Shown here: positions 27,901 through 40,658 of the stretch, piece by piece
How the letters are laid out: every line of letters starts with the position of its first letter
Position numbering within the stretch: the first letter of the stretch is position 1
The notes under the pieces: generated by a model
Told to the model about the DNA's origin: nothing
Databases searched by the model: none
Seen by the model: the letters and a program-made list of their open reading frames with translations, nothing else
Assembly: GCF_030936135.1 (NCBI RefSeq)
Contig: NC_082597.1
Location: 42,911,095 to 42,975,094 of the forward strand
Length of the DNA stretch: 64,000 bases
From: Gavia stellata
Taxonomy: Eukaryota > Chordata > Aves > Gaviiformes > Gaviidae
Direction: 5' to 3'
Translations under genes and position numbers: made by a program

Positions 27901-28029
27901 CCTTTGTCAACCCAGGTGGCGAGGAGCAGAAGGCTGGTAGTTAGACGGTCTGTTCAGCTGAGGTGGGAACCCACAGAGCACCTCAAGGCTCATAAACTTC
28001 TGCTCCCAGGCATGCTTTCTGACAAAGTC
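15941..28029. other. Intergenic DNA, no gene recognised
   Basis: About 12 kb with no coding exon I can support and no clear transposon copy. GC-rich patches at about 16.0-16.7 kb and 17.0-17.5 kb give multi-frame chance open frames. From about 23.5 kb the sequence is more AT-rich and open frames become rare. Regulatory elements may be present, but they cannot be recognised without a cross-species comparison. Confidence 0.5.
17745..17820. repeat. A-rich low-complexity tract
   Basis: Several runs of 7 to 11 A separated by short spacers on the plus strand. It could be a degenerated poly(A) tract, but no retroposed gene or SINE body was recognised next to it. Confidence 0.6.
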
Positions 28030-28290
28030 CCAAGCACCTCATCCAGGTGTGGAGGCCAAGGCCAAAACCTCCAGGTTCGCTGACTTTTCTAGCGCCTCGA
28101 TCCAGCTCCGTGCCATCCCCACAGGCCTCAGCACAAGCGCGTCAGCGTGGCGCTGGCTGCTCAGGGACGGCCACGCTGCTCCCCGGACCGCGCTAACACC
28201 CTGCCAGGGCTGTGCCGGGCCCCGCAGGCCGGACCAGGGTGGGCACGGCTGCACCGCGCTGCACCGCCAGCGTGCACCTGCCTGGTACTT
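28030..28290. other. Isolated CpG-dense, GC-rich patch
   Basis: Within roughly 28090-28280 I count about 20 CpG dinucleotides in under 200 bp, in strong contrast with the CpG-poor surroundings. It is the only comparable patch in the intergenic part of the window. It could be a small orphan CpG island (enhancer or promoter of a non-coding RNA) or simply a GC-rich patch. No TATA box, exon or named repeat was recognised. Confidence 0.45.
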
Positions 28291-30206
28291 CAGGCGAGGG
28301 GCAGAGTTAGTTGCCTGTAACGCAGGCAATACCTTCTGCCTGTACTTCTTTTTAGGAGCCTGAGGATTTTTTTGGACCCCGGTGCTTGGTGTACGTAATA
28401 ATCACAGGGACAGGTGTCTGCAGTGCTCACAGGGAGAAAGGCGAAGCACACCCCTCCTCCAGCCAGCTCCAGGGGTGAGGCAGCTCCCCCTTGAAGGCTG
28501 GCTCAGCCGGCGGACACGGGGCTCCTCTTTGCACCTTCTGGAAGTCACCGCTGCCTGTCCCGGCTGGGCTATGCCAGGTATTCTGGTTACCACTTCTTCC
28601 GAGCTGCTTGGAGTTCAAGGCACGTGCAATGGCTCAGGGAAACAGAGGAACAAATGCATGGCTGCATCAAGGGAAAGGGACGGGCTCGTGAAACCCACTG
28701 CATTTTAAACATTTCATCGTACTGCATGCAGAGATCCTTAATATGCGAGGGAGTTTTTCTTGTATTAGAAGGGAAAGGAAGGTAGGAAACGGTGGCTGCT
28801 TCCTCATTAACACCTCACTCTTCCTGCAGTAGTCAGGGGTAAAAGGCAGAATAAAATATACAGTATCTGCAATCCTGGTAAAAACAGTTTTCCACACTTT
28901 ATAAAAAGATAATTGAGAAACTGACAGGACATCCAATACATTGTATTTATTTTTTTTAACACACGATGATTGCATCTGCATCCATTTTTGGATTCCCAGA
29001 GATTTAAAGCACGTCCTGAAACCTTTATGATTATGAAGCCCACTACTATCTCATGATGAAAAATTAATCATACAGGCATTAAGTGACTTACTCCAGCCTT
29101 TGCAGTAAATCAGTGCCAGCAATGATAAAACCCTGGGGTCTTAACCTCTGCCTCCTCCTCTAGCTGATATCTTTACCCCGTGATATTTAACAGCTATTCC
29201 TGCAGAAGACCAACTGTTGGTTAGTTATTTTTACAAGAAATGTAGGTTGCTCTATTACTGTTGCACTCACTAATTATACCAATAGCAGCAAACTAATTAT
29301 ATGGTGATACTGTCCAACTATAAAGTCATCCTAGAAATTTCTCGTAAATGAAAACCATTTTAGGACAATCCACTTATCATCAACTCTAAGATATTAATCC
29401 TGTGCTGTTTGTTACTATGAAAAGTTTGAAAAGTCCTCAGCACTTGCCTTCTTTAAATTAAATATTCATATCTGCTGTTCTCTATTGAATCATTCAATGA
29501 CTCTTACATTAAAATAATTTTTGAACAGGGTGATTAAAATATATGTGAACAGATAAGTAGTAAGTCAAGAGAAATTCTGGCATCTAAGATTTTAACCAAA
29601 TGTAACAACTCTCAACCTTGAGGAAAAAATATGGATAAATAATGGCCAGTGTCACATGGCACCTCAAAACAGTGCAAGGGAGGAAAATTAGTGAGGGAAA
29701 ATACATGTCACATTACAGAAATTAAAGAAAGGCACACGCACACATTCATTCCTACAGATGGGTGTGTTTTTACGAGTGGAACAAATTTATTCCAAGCTCA
29801 AAACTGGAGCATCTAGAAAGCTCATAATGACAAGTGCAAAAATATTAGGAGCTGCAAAGGAAGCATTTCAAGGCAGTAACATTTATTCTACCTTCTGACG
29901 TTAACACCCACTCATTCTGACAACAGGAATCCAGGGGGAATAATGATGAGAAATTTATTTCTCTGCATTTCAATATAGATTTAGACTTTGTTATAAACCT
30001 GAGCAGTGCCAAAATGTAAAGGTAAAATTGTTAAAAAGCTGTACAATTTATGAGATACTAAACACAGTTTGCAGATGCTGCTGGTTTGGGACCCATTCCT
30101 AACCTCAGGCATACATTGTTATAGAACTCCAGAAGACAAAATTCGCTGTTCTTCCCCAATGCTTCACAGTCATAGATTTTCAAGATATTCAGAGATGTTT
30201 GCCATC
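28291..30206. other. AT-rich intergenic DNA, no gene recognised
   Basis: From about 28.8 kb the sequence turns noticeably AT-rich, with few open frames longer than 60 codons. No repeat copy or RNA gene was identified. Confidence 0.5.
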
Positions 30207-30280
30207 TTTTTATTATAAATAATTTTATTATTTTATTTATTATTTATTATTTGTTATTTATTATTTATTTTATTATAATT
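30207..30280. repeat. (TTA/TTTA)n simple repeat
   Basis: The sequence consists almost entirely of 'ttatt' and 'ttattta' units over about 74 bp, an interrupted AT-rich microsatellite. Confidence 0.85.
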
Positions 30281-33200
30281 TGCAGCTAAAATGTTACAGT
30301 CAAAGTCAGGCAGGTACTGAATCAATAAAAAGTTTTTAAAATCAGATATTAATCATATTTACAAAACCCTAGAGACACCACAGAATGAATGGTTAAAACT
30401 CAAATATTCAAATACAATAGCAAGTGAACAATCTATAATCTTGTTCATGCATTTTATTTCAACCATTATTTTTTTTTTTAGGGGGAAAAACAATGAGAAT
30501 TATTAATTAGAAAAAAAACTAGTATCAATCATCTTCTGCTCTAAAGTACTAGGTAATTAATTTTACTGGTCTGGTACCCTGTAAATTCAGTATCTTCTGT
30601 CTACAATCACTTGAATACGTTTGGATTAGAGGTTTGGGGTCTGAATATGCAGAAGTAGAAACCAGCTCTTTTCAGTGGGGCTAGACCCTTTTTGTGGTCA
30701 TCAGTGCTAGCTATTAAACAAAAAAGACATTAGCAATAAGAGACTGGTATTTGAGATGCTGGAAATCTATGATTTTTAGAATAATTGTTTCTCTTGAAAC
30801 TTTTCAGTCTTATGAGAATTCAGAATGATACAAGAAAATTCATTTTTCCCTACAATTCAATAAGGAGGCTAAAACCACTGAACTTCTGTTACATTTCACT
30901 ACGAAAATAAGCTTAGAGGTCCTAGACAGGCTTTCTACGCTTTAAAACATGCAAATTTAGATTAATTATCTAAGGCCTAGCAGATAGCAAATTTATCAGG
31001 TGGTAATTTATGACTTCAGTAAGAGTTTGTACAATTATTTTCAAAGCAGTAAACCCAGCAGCTTCCCGTCACAATCCCGTGCTATTCACTGCATGACCTG
31101 TAACATGAACTTGCGCAGTATTCCCCAGGCACAAGTAACGACACGAGCTCAAGCCCAGAACCCCTCGCCACTGAGGCTGGGGAGCAAAACACAGTATTAC
31201 TGATGACTCCAGTCTGTATCCTGGAAGTACCTCAGGATCAAAGCACATTCCAGAGGCTCAGGCCAGTGAGGGCAAGATGTGCTATCTAAATAAATGTAAT
31301 CCACACCCCGTAATTTCTGCACCTACCCCGAGACTCTTTGAACTTCAGGAACAGAAATGTGAATCGTTATCTCAGGCTGTCCCAAGTTTACAGCCCAGAC
31401 TGCCTTGGGATATGCAGACAGCCTGTGTCCACGGCTCCTAATGCTTCCCGAGGGAGCTACTGTCCTACACCAGCACAGGAGAAAATCAGTTTCATGGATT
31501 TTTTTTTTTCCATTTGGCAACCATCTTTTGCCACTCTTCCAAGGGGTGAGCAGAACTTAATGTCTTCCCTTTGCTACTGCCTCTCCAGGGAGGGACATGT
31601 GGAAGCTGGGGCTGCTTCTTCCCATCGTGTATCTGAGACTCTACATTCTTCCTTCTACGTGACAGTCCTTTTCTATGCTCTATTCACCATTCAACCTTCA
31701 TCTTTCCTCCTCTCTTCCTTTTGAACTGGGTCTTCTTACCTCCTGTCATCTCTTATTCTTGTCCTCCTTCTCTCCACCCACACACCTATGGAGTTATTAC
31801 TGTTATTACACTGTCTCATGAGCTCTACAGTCAAGCAGAGAGTAGAAGCAATGAAAGAGGAGGAGAAAATTTCCTGCTTTCTGCTTGATTAGAGACTGGC
31901 TCCTCTTCACAGATCCAAGCCATATGTCTTCTGCAATACTTATGATTACGGTCAAGGGTGCAAACTTTTGAAATAGAGGGGAGTCCTAGAACAAAATGGT
32001 GCTGATAATACTTGCTAATAACCCCAAGGCTTAAAATGTGTCTCACTAAAGAATTCTGCAAGGTGATAAAAATGTCTTCTATTACAGGGAACGTAATTTC
32101 CAATACTTGCTGTATTATAAGCACCGGTTGTTTGGAAATGCCACAAAACCCCTCCACTTACCTACATCGCAGCTTGCAAAGTTTCCTGAGCTGCCCAAAT
32201 TAATCCATAAACACTACAGTAAGCTGAACTGGATCACATCTAAGCTTGGCACAGCAGGACCCCTCTTATATGTGACTGAGCAGCTTTTGTATTTTTCAGT
32301 GCGTAAGTGTCACCAGAGTGAAGCCAGTGAGGAGGCAGCCCAGCAGCATGTTATTTTGGAGACCCAGGACACAAAGTAGAGGATTTGGGTTCAGATTTTT
32401 TTTGCTCCCTGATTCATATCTCCTTCCAGCTCTCTTAGTAGAGAAGAAATAGAGAACTGTGCTCCCAGCAGTGAAGCAAAGGGATTGCAAAGAATCTCAA
32501 ATAAAAGATCAATCTTACAAAATGAAGGCAAAACAAAGTATCTGTTCTGATTTTTTTTCTGGAAACAATTGAACTGCTTGGCCAACATTTCCCAGGTAAA
32601 CCAGAAGGAAGCAGCCACTCCCTGTACAGTGTGGGAAGCGAGAGCATCCAGGCTGCATTACAAGTCCTAAAACCTGACTTTTGTAATGGGAATTACTAGG
32701 TACTTCTTACGAAAAATTGTCTTTACAGTACCACAGTTCTAAACTTTTCTTTTTAGGTGTGTAAGTTATGAAGAAAGTTTTCACATACACAAATTCATCA
32801 ATCATGAAATTAAATAAGCTGCCCTTTATTTTGTTCTATGAATTAAAAACACCCTAGTCACACTGAAACAACAGATTACGTGAAGCTACATGTACTAGAA
32901 AAGCTGAAAAGGGAGGCAACAGACGACTGCCAGAGCGCAGGGGCAGAGCTACCCCCGGTACCGACAGGAACGGCAGGAGCAGCCCTGCAGCAGGGCACTG
33001 GTCCTCAGGATTGTACTCCTAAAACCAGTACATTAAAAAACCCGTATGCCAATAAACATCTCCAATACAGTCAACACTGATAACAGATTAAATTTTTTGC
33101 AGTACTATGTAACTATTCTGTACTCTTTTCAGTACTGCAACAGTAATAAGGAGCCTCAGAGTATTTCTGGGTTTAGGAAATGGATCCCATGCAGTTTATT

Positions 33201-36200
33201 TGCCCTGTGAATATAATCCAGCGGTTTCTACAATGACTTTCATTGCTCCAAAAGCCTCAATATAATCCTCATACATGAGACCGGACATGTATCAAGTCTA
33301 ATGTTAAAATCTCAACGGATGTAACTCTCATCTGGAGCTGCCTTTTCCCCACATGCACAGAGAAATCCCTGCCATGTGTTCACTCTCTGCATTTACATTT
33401 TAAGGTAATACTTAATCAGATGCTTTGCCTGGAAAATGAAGACACCCACTGAAAGTAGGTCATGATTATTACCGAAAGAAAGATCACCATGCTGGATTGT
33501 TTTACTGGGAATCTCAAAATAAGAACAAAATATTGTTTGGTAAAACAATACCTTTTTATAAATACCTTAAATAGAAATATTATCTTTTATAGTGAGCTCT
33601 GCTGTAGGTGGCTTAGGACGCAGCCACACAGGAAGCAATATCACTGATGTGCCCTTAATCCCGCACCAAACCAAAGCCTCAGTGTAACAGTTCTTTTACC
33701 TGCTGGTGATTTCATGAGAAATAAACTGTCTGCTGAACCAGCAGGAATGGTTTTCCTACAGAAAACTGTTTTGTGTTCTTTTTGCCAGGACTGTTTTTAA
33801 AAACAGTGCACTGCTCTATCTATCACAGGAATAAGCATTGCTTCCAGAGTCTAGTCTTCTGTTGAATCATATAATAAAGAAGGAGCTACTATATATTAAA
33901 TCTATTACATTTTTGCTATTGTTACTTTTAGTTTTGGAATGCTAAAATTAAATTTCTCATTCCTGGAAGTGATTATTAGTTTAATATTCTCAGAGGGAAG
34001 TAATTTGTATAATCCTAGATCCAAACATCTATTTCTAATTTCATTAACAGAATACAAATGACGCCTTTTACACAAAATGCTACTGCAAAGTTATAATCGT
34101 GTTAATTACAGCCAACACATTTCCAAAGCTACTGTTTATAAATTCAGACATTACTCTCTTGATTTCTTCAGTCTTAATAGTAATAATGCAATAAATGTGA
34201 TAGTAAATAAAGCAAGTATTTAACCTTTGGTTTTACTGGTGACAAAACCCCGGTTTCTTAGATTTCAAGGTAATTAAACTAAAGAGATTTTCACATCTGG
34301 ACATTGAAATAGTTTCTCTCTCAACATGAAATTTAAAAGAACCTCACCAAAAAGACACAAGGGGACAGATGAACATAAACAAGCATAGAAATAAATTTAG
34401 TAATCAAAAATGGAAGTCTCTACCACTAATAGCAGATTTGACACATAACAAAAAGCAAAATAAGTACAGGCTCAGATGAATGCAATTCTAGTGAAGTCCA
34501 GGAGCTACATGCAAGTGAAGAATTTAATCTTCCTTAATATTCTCTCGTGGTATGATTAATCACCCACCTGTAGACTCTGGAAGAAGACTGTTATAAAGGT
34601 AACAATAAAACCAATATAAAATTACCAGAGTTATGCCACTATACAGTTATGCTCCTAAACAAAATATTGCATTCCCCTACTCCCTCTTGCACACGTGATT
34701 CAGTAGTGTGTGATTTGTGACACAACAGAGTAATATTCTTTGTTGCGACTGGTTCCTGTTAGCGATACTCTCTGTATAGCTGCCAAAAAGGCTAGAAGTC
34801 AGTAATCAACCAAGCATGGATGAAAATACAAGGCCATATTTAGGTTGCGTAACTTCCACCTAAGAAGTTAAGCAATACCCATTTGGCAAACTGGGAGCTG
34901 GTGTGGCCGGAGATCAATGACAAGGGCCCGAGGAAGGTGCTGAGCGGTGAGCTGCTGGGGTCAGGCAATGGGCAAAGGCAGCTGGAGGAGCGCTGGGGAG
35001 CGGAGGCTGTCTCGGTGCAGTCCCAGCACCTGTAAAAGTCTGTTGAGACTCCACTCGCACCCAAATCAACAAATAGAAACGGTGTGTCCTTGTCATGTAA
35101 ACAGATTATTCCCATTCTCAAGAGCTGTGTGCAGGATGCAGTTTCAATCTAGTCTCACTACACATTACCACACATGCATCTTAAAACCGGGGTTTTTTTA
35201 ACATAGAAAAAAGAAACTACCTGCCTGTATATGTGAATCTGCTACCTGACAAAAGGGATTACCTTGCTTAAAATACACCTACATTCCTTGAGGCTGGGGT
35301 GAGCGCCTTTAAAATATTCTGATGAATTTCATGTGAGGTAGAATATAGGTTTGCCAGGGGCTGTAGAAAGGAGAGTTAAACGTCAAGATTTTTCTAAACT
35401 CATTCTCTTAATCTTAGGCTATTAACCCCAGTATCCTTGTACTTTATATTGTATTTCGAGTTTGGACCTGAGCCCACACACATACCCACGTGCACCTGAC
35501 TTTCACTTTGTGTGAAGGCCAATCCATATTTAGAAACATAAAAATAATAGAATAATAGCACAAATAGAAATAATCTCTGGGAAACAGTGCAAGAAGAAAA
35601 ACCCATAGGCTTTTACGACCTTAGCGCGTGCCCAAACATACCGCTCCCTGAGCTTTTGACTGAGTAAACATATTCTTCCGCACTGCCCCAGGTAACCCCT
35701 TTGCCCCTGCCACTATGTCAAGAGATCACTCTGAGAATCGTCCCTATGCTGCCTGTCAAAGGACAAGTAACATTTATATATAGCTTTAAAATTTGGGATA
35801 GCTGCAAGATGCCATGAATAATTGCATACCTAAGGCTTAGGTACCAACAAGCAGTAACAGCCCAAGTAGGGTGACTGGGTAACCACAGCCTCTGCAACTG
35901 GGGGGCAGCTGCTGAGGCAGGTCAGAAACATCAGCAGAGGAGAAACTGCACTGACAGCACCTGAGCCGCAGGCTGGAATGCAGGCTGCCGCCGCTTCTCA
36001 GGGCTACGAACAGCCTGTCGCTTGAAGAGCAGCTGGGACACCAGTGATCCCAAAGTATTTTCTAAGATTAGGTCTTCCGGGCTAATTACTGGAGGAGACT
36101 CCTAAAGATAAGAGAGCTGAATCCAGAAGTAAATCTGCTCTTCTCCCCAAAGGCTAAGTTAACACCTTTCTTTTCCTTGAGCTGGTGCACATCTCATAAT

Positions 36201-38688
36201 GTGCTTAGACTCCAGGACTGGAATCCAAACAGCCATGTCCTGAAAAAGCATCACCCCAGCAGTCCAGGACAAAGAGGGGACATTCCTCTCCAAGGGAAAG
36301 GCATGCCATGTTCTCAGCTCTCCACACAAAACAAGGAATCAGTAGTTCAAAAGGGAAAACTTACCATTCACAAAGTGTGAAAGGACAGAGAAGTCACTGA
36401 AATACAGCATCTGACCCCATGAGCCTTCAGATTTGAGAGGTTTCACCCGAAACAGGTCAGAAAAAGAAGTTTTATGTAATTGTCATTTTTAAAGTCTCCC
36501 TTGTATCTCGGGCATACCAAAATAGAGGTTTGTATATCATAAAATTTTTGGACTTTCTTCTTCTCAATAGGAATGACACAATTTAAATCAAACAGCCAGA
36601 AAGCCATTCACATAACAAAATATTTTTGGTTTAACCTTTTTCAAGGAACTGCAGTAAATCTGAAAGTGTGCAGATGTGCAAATGGTATAAAATAATGTGA
36701 AATGATACAGTATTCTCTTTATTTTACCTGTATTTAGAGAACACCTAGCTTCAGAACACAAAAGCGGCTTCTGCAGACAACCCCCACTGCTGCCAGGCTT
36801 CATGTGCTCTGAGCTGCTGTTGTTAGACTACCTCGAAGCAAATCATTAATCTTTGGCCAGCAAGTTGGTCAGCAGTTTGAAGACAATATGCAGAAACTTG
36901 TGAAAGAGCAAAACTGTCTCGGCAGCTCATTACAAATTTAAAATGGAGAACCCAAGTGCCTGCTGAAACGCCACGGCTGACGGAAGCTCCCAAGTGGCCC
37001 CAAGGCTGTCCGGACAAGCAGGGCACGCAGGTCTGAAACACCAGCTCTTCCACAACAGAGATTTCTCTTCGCTCATTCTGGACCTGTCACATTAAGCAGC
37101 TACTGAAAGCATGTGGTAACAAGCAAGAATATGATTTTCTTTCCTCTTCTCTGTGTTTAATTCTCCCCCACCTCTGCACACACCAAAAATGATTCTAAAA
37201 AAAAATTACTGTCCCTAGTCCTTTACTAAAGAAATCACTCTAGTGAACACTGAGTTTCACTGTTTTTCATATGCAGATGTCTGTAAGAGTGTATTAGTCA
37301 GGGAAAAAAAAAATTACAATATTTTATTTTACCAAGAATACATATAAATTGCCAACAGAAAGTTGTAGTCAAACAAAGCACGGCTGCCAAAATACGTGAA
37401 AGAACTTTGGTAGACAGACTCTTCCACAGAAGCTGAAAAAGGGAAAGCAACCGCATAAATTAATGGGAAAAAAAATCTGATTTCCAGTGTAATCATCTCA
37501 GGTATAGCAGATAAATATGATTTGGGCCTATGATTTTAAATATCCTTGCTAAATTTTATTTAATGGCAGATTAAAAAAAAAAATGCAGTTACTCTTAAGT
37601 ATTACGCAATACTAGCAATGACACTGTTATCAGCTGCAGCTGTTCAGTTACTCAAAACCTCCCACATCAAACCAGAAGCTTTTAAGACACAGCAGAAAAG
37701 GAGATATATTGACACCCAGGTGACACTGAGTTTAAAGCAAATCAAATTAGGGTGAAAATCCTCAGGGGGGGCAGGGAGGAAAGAATTAAAAACACTAACC
37801 CCAAAACAGAAAACCCAGAATAAAATCTGGAATGATCAAAGTGTGAACTGAAACATTGTCTCAGGTTTTTCATGCAAAACTGCATTATTGCCTGTGTAGC
37901 TTTTTTGCATGATTACACAGCCTTTTATAGCAGCAGCACCACTCAATCCAGTATAGTTAAAATAGTTGTACTAAGTAATGCCACATAAACTAATTTGCCA
38001 GAGCAAATGCCAGCCAGTCACAATATGAAATTATTCTTAATTCTACTAGTTTGACTGAAGTGAACTCAGTGGAAAATAAAAATGTCACCACTCCTATCAA
38101 ACGAGAAAATTCTTCATTGGGATACACTGCAGTGGCCTACCACTGCCTGTCCCAGCACTGAACAGGCTAACAACGGTTATATTTTTCCCATTATATTCAA
38201 AACCACAATATATACAAAAATATTTTTATTTAAAGTAACATTCAATCCAGCCTATTATGAAGGCTAAAAAAACCCCTTGCTTACAACTTGCAAGTTCAGT
38301 GGCTTGTGTCATACCATCAACTTTTAACATGCCAGGAAAACTAATCACATCTAACTTGCATATATACTCAAACCTCCAAAAGAGGCAAAGTTCACCCTTG
38401 GCTAGAACGTACACATGATCCTCTGCATGTGGATGGAGAAGGCATTGCAGATCTTCTGCAGTAGAAATCAGCTACACCTTCTCATGTTTGAAACTTCAAG
38501 TTTGTGCCGTTCATAACCCAGTTTTCCACAAATCTCACCTGGGCAGCATTTTTCTTCCTTGTCTTCTACGAGGAAAGAAGTACATTAGGTCTCTGGGCCC
38601 AAAAAGATGTCTTTTAGTCTCTAGCGCTGCATTTTGAGACACATCCATTTGACAAAAAGACACAGGAAAACACATACTCAAAACATTC
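30281..38688. other. AT-rich intergenic DNA downstream of BBS10
   Basis: No further coding exon was recognised. Candidate distal poly(A) signals for BBS10 (TTTATT on the plus strand, meaning AATAAA on the gene strand) occur at 38225-38230 and 37323-37328, so part of this stretch could be a BBS10 3' UTR of about 0.5 to 1.4 kb in longer transcripts. Scattered A and T runs occur, but no identified transposon copy. Confidence 0.5.
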
Positions 38689-38694
38689 TTTATT
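38689..38694 (-). terminator. Proximal BBS10 poly(A) signal AATAAA
   Basis: TTTATT on the plus strand reads AATAAA on the gene strand and starts only 7 nt after the BBS10 stop codon. If it is used, the 3' UTR would be only a few tens of bases. Two further canonical signals lie downstream at 38225 and 37323. Confidence 0.55.
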
Positions 38695-38701
38695 AATGAT
38701 T

Positions 38702-40658
38702 TCAGAAGTCATCTTCTGAGTCATTATCCTCAATTTTTTGCAGTGGCTGCTTAACACCAATTATTAAATCTATGGAGAGAAGCTCTGTAACACAATGAAG
38801 AACTGAAATGACTAACTGGTATTTGCAATACACTGATTCTAAGCCTTTCTCATTCATAGGCAGTGGCTGATTTTTTCTGAGTGCGTTTGTAGCTTTGAGA
38901 TAGAATTTGGTAAAGCTGTTTTGTTCTGTTGTCCTGTATAAGGACTTAGGAATACTTAGCAAAGCATCAGCAACAACACTAGATACAACAGTTACCTCTG
39001 AGGGCTGAAACCGTTTTGCATAGTACAGAATGTAATAATGTAACAGGATTTCGAAGTAACCTCCTACTGGCAAAACTGATCCTGGTTCTATGAGGGAGTT
39101 GGAATAATTCTGTGTGATACTTACACAACTCTTTTCATGTTTAAATGGAACTACATTGCAACTTATTTTCTCTAGATCTTTGCCAACATCTAGGCGTTCA
39201 CACTCAGTGACTGTATCAGCATTATCTGCTGCTGATACAGCAGTGCTGTAGTTCTTTTGATTGTCCACAAGTGAATCACTTTTATAGCTGTCATGCACGT
39301 CACCCGGATGCTCGCATTTTGCATACAGTTTCTGTAAGTCTCTTGAAGAGCCATCTCCTTCAGTGGCAAGATTGAATTCTTTGATGTCTGAGGTGGGATT
39401 TGAAGGTATTTGCAAGTCTGTTTGCACACATGCTAGATTTTCACTTTCCTGCAAGTCAGGGTCTACAATTTGTGTCTCTATTTCATCCCTGTGTGTTTTC
39501 AGCTGTTGTTCAGAAACCTGATTACTGTTACAAGAAGTATTTTCTATTATGAGTTGCTTCTGAGTAGCTGAAGAATGCCAGCTGCAAACATCTGTGACTT
39601 CTTTCTGGCTTCCTCCTTCTGCTTTGCATTCCTCCCTCTGATCAACTCTTTTGAACAGCTGCTGCAGCATTGTAAATGCCCCTTGCAAAGCAGCAGCATG
39701 TTGCTCATTAACACCATCGACCGGCCCACAAAGAATTAGGCAATGGGGCTGAAAGGCACACACACTGGTGAAGCCAATGTGAACGCATCTCTTTGATCCA
39801 AGCAGCAAGGGCTGACAAAACGTTGCCACTGCAGCTTCAGTGATTTCTCTGTGTACGTCGTCACCAAAAGGTGCGTAAGGCGAGACTTCTGTGATTTCAC
39901 GGATAAGGGCCATTTCCTCTGACGATAAGCAATCTACCACAGATACACCGTATAATTTTGCATAGTAGATAACTACTTCGTCTTGCTTGACGCTCGACAG
40001 CAGCAGCTTAATGTTGTTGCTCTGCAAGTGTTTCATTAAGGCTTCTGTCCTCCTCGAGATCCAGCGCAGGGAGGCCTGATACTGACCCTCGGAGCCGACG
40101 ACAAACTCGACGCCGGGGGCCGAGAGGGTGGGCCGGAGCGGCTCGGTGACGAGCACGGCCCGCAGGTCCCCACCCGCCGGGCAGTAGGCCGCGAAGTCCC
40201 TGCGGAGGACGAGGCCCGGCAGGACCCTGGAGCTCGCCACAGGGAGGCCGGCCACGGCGGCGTGCAGCTCCGCGAAGCGGCGGCCGAGGAGCCGCAGCAC
40301 CTGCTGGCGGGGGGCGGCGGCCGGGGCGCAGCGGCGGCAGTACTCGCAGCAGAGCCGCGCTAGGCACCGCCGCTCGCCCGGCCCCAGCCGGCCGCCCAGA
40401 TAGGCCTCCAGCAGCGCCTCCAGGGCGCCCCGCTCCGCCTCCGCCTCCCACCCGGGGAGAGCCGACAGAAGGTGCCCCCGCAGGCCCCGCGCCACGGCCC
40501 GCTCCAGCACCTGCGCCTCGAAGGCCCGCAGCGCCCGCCGCAGGCCGCCGCCGCCCGCCGCCCGCAGGCCGCCCAGCACGCCGGCCAGCAGCACCACGAA
40601 CGTCTTGGCGCCGTCCCCCGTCGCGGCGCGGTGGCTGCAGGCGCAGGCCGCCATCACC
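38702..40658 (-). CDS. BBS10: BBS10 exon 2 coding part with stop
   Basis: 1957 nt: one base completing Arg62, then 651 codons and TGA. It begins with the VMAAC to GDGAKTF segment and runs to the natural C terminus. The first part (40080-40658) is Ala/Arg/Gly-rich and CpG-dense; left of about 40080 the composition becomes ordinary or AT-rich. The central acidic and Ser/Thr-rich stretch, roughly residues 400-580, is the least conserved part of the family. Confidence 0.95.

Noticed and set aside
27303-27910. Two adjacent minus-strand open frames (102 and 96 codons) that could be a broken single gene or retrocopy
   Set aside because: Neither resembles a known protein to me, and there is no poly(A) tail, target duplication or conserved motif.
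31338-31724. Plus-strand open frame of 128 codons
   Set aside because: No recognisable domain, no splice or promoter context, and an overlapping frame on the other strand.
1-38600. Search for the NAP1L1 neighbour or another protein-coding gene
   Set aside because: No chain of exons with conserved protein sequence was recognised. The neighbour probably lies further left.
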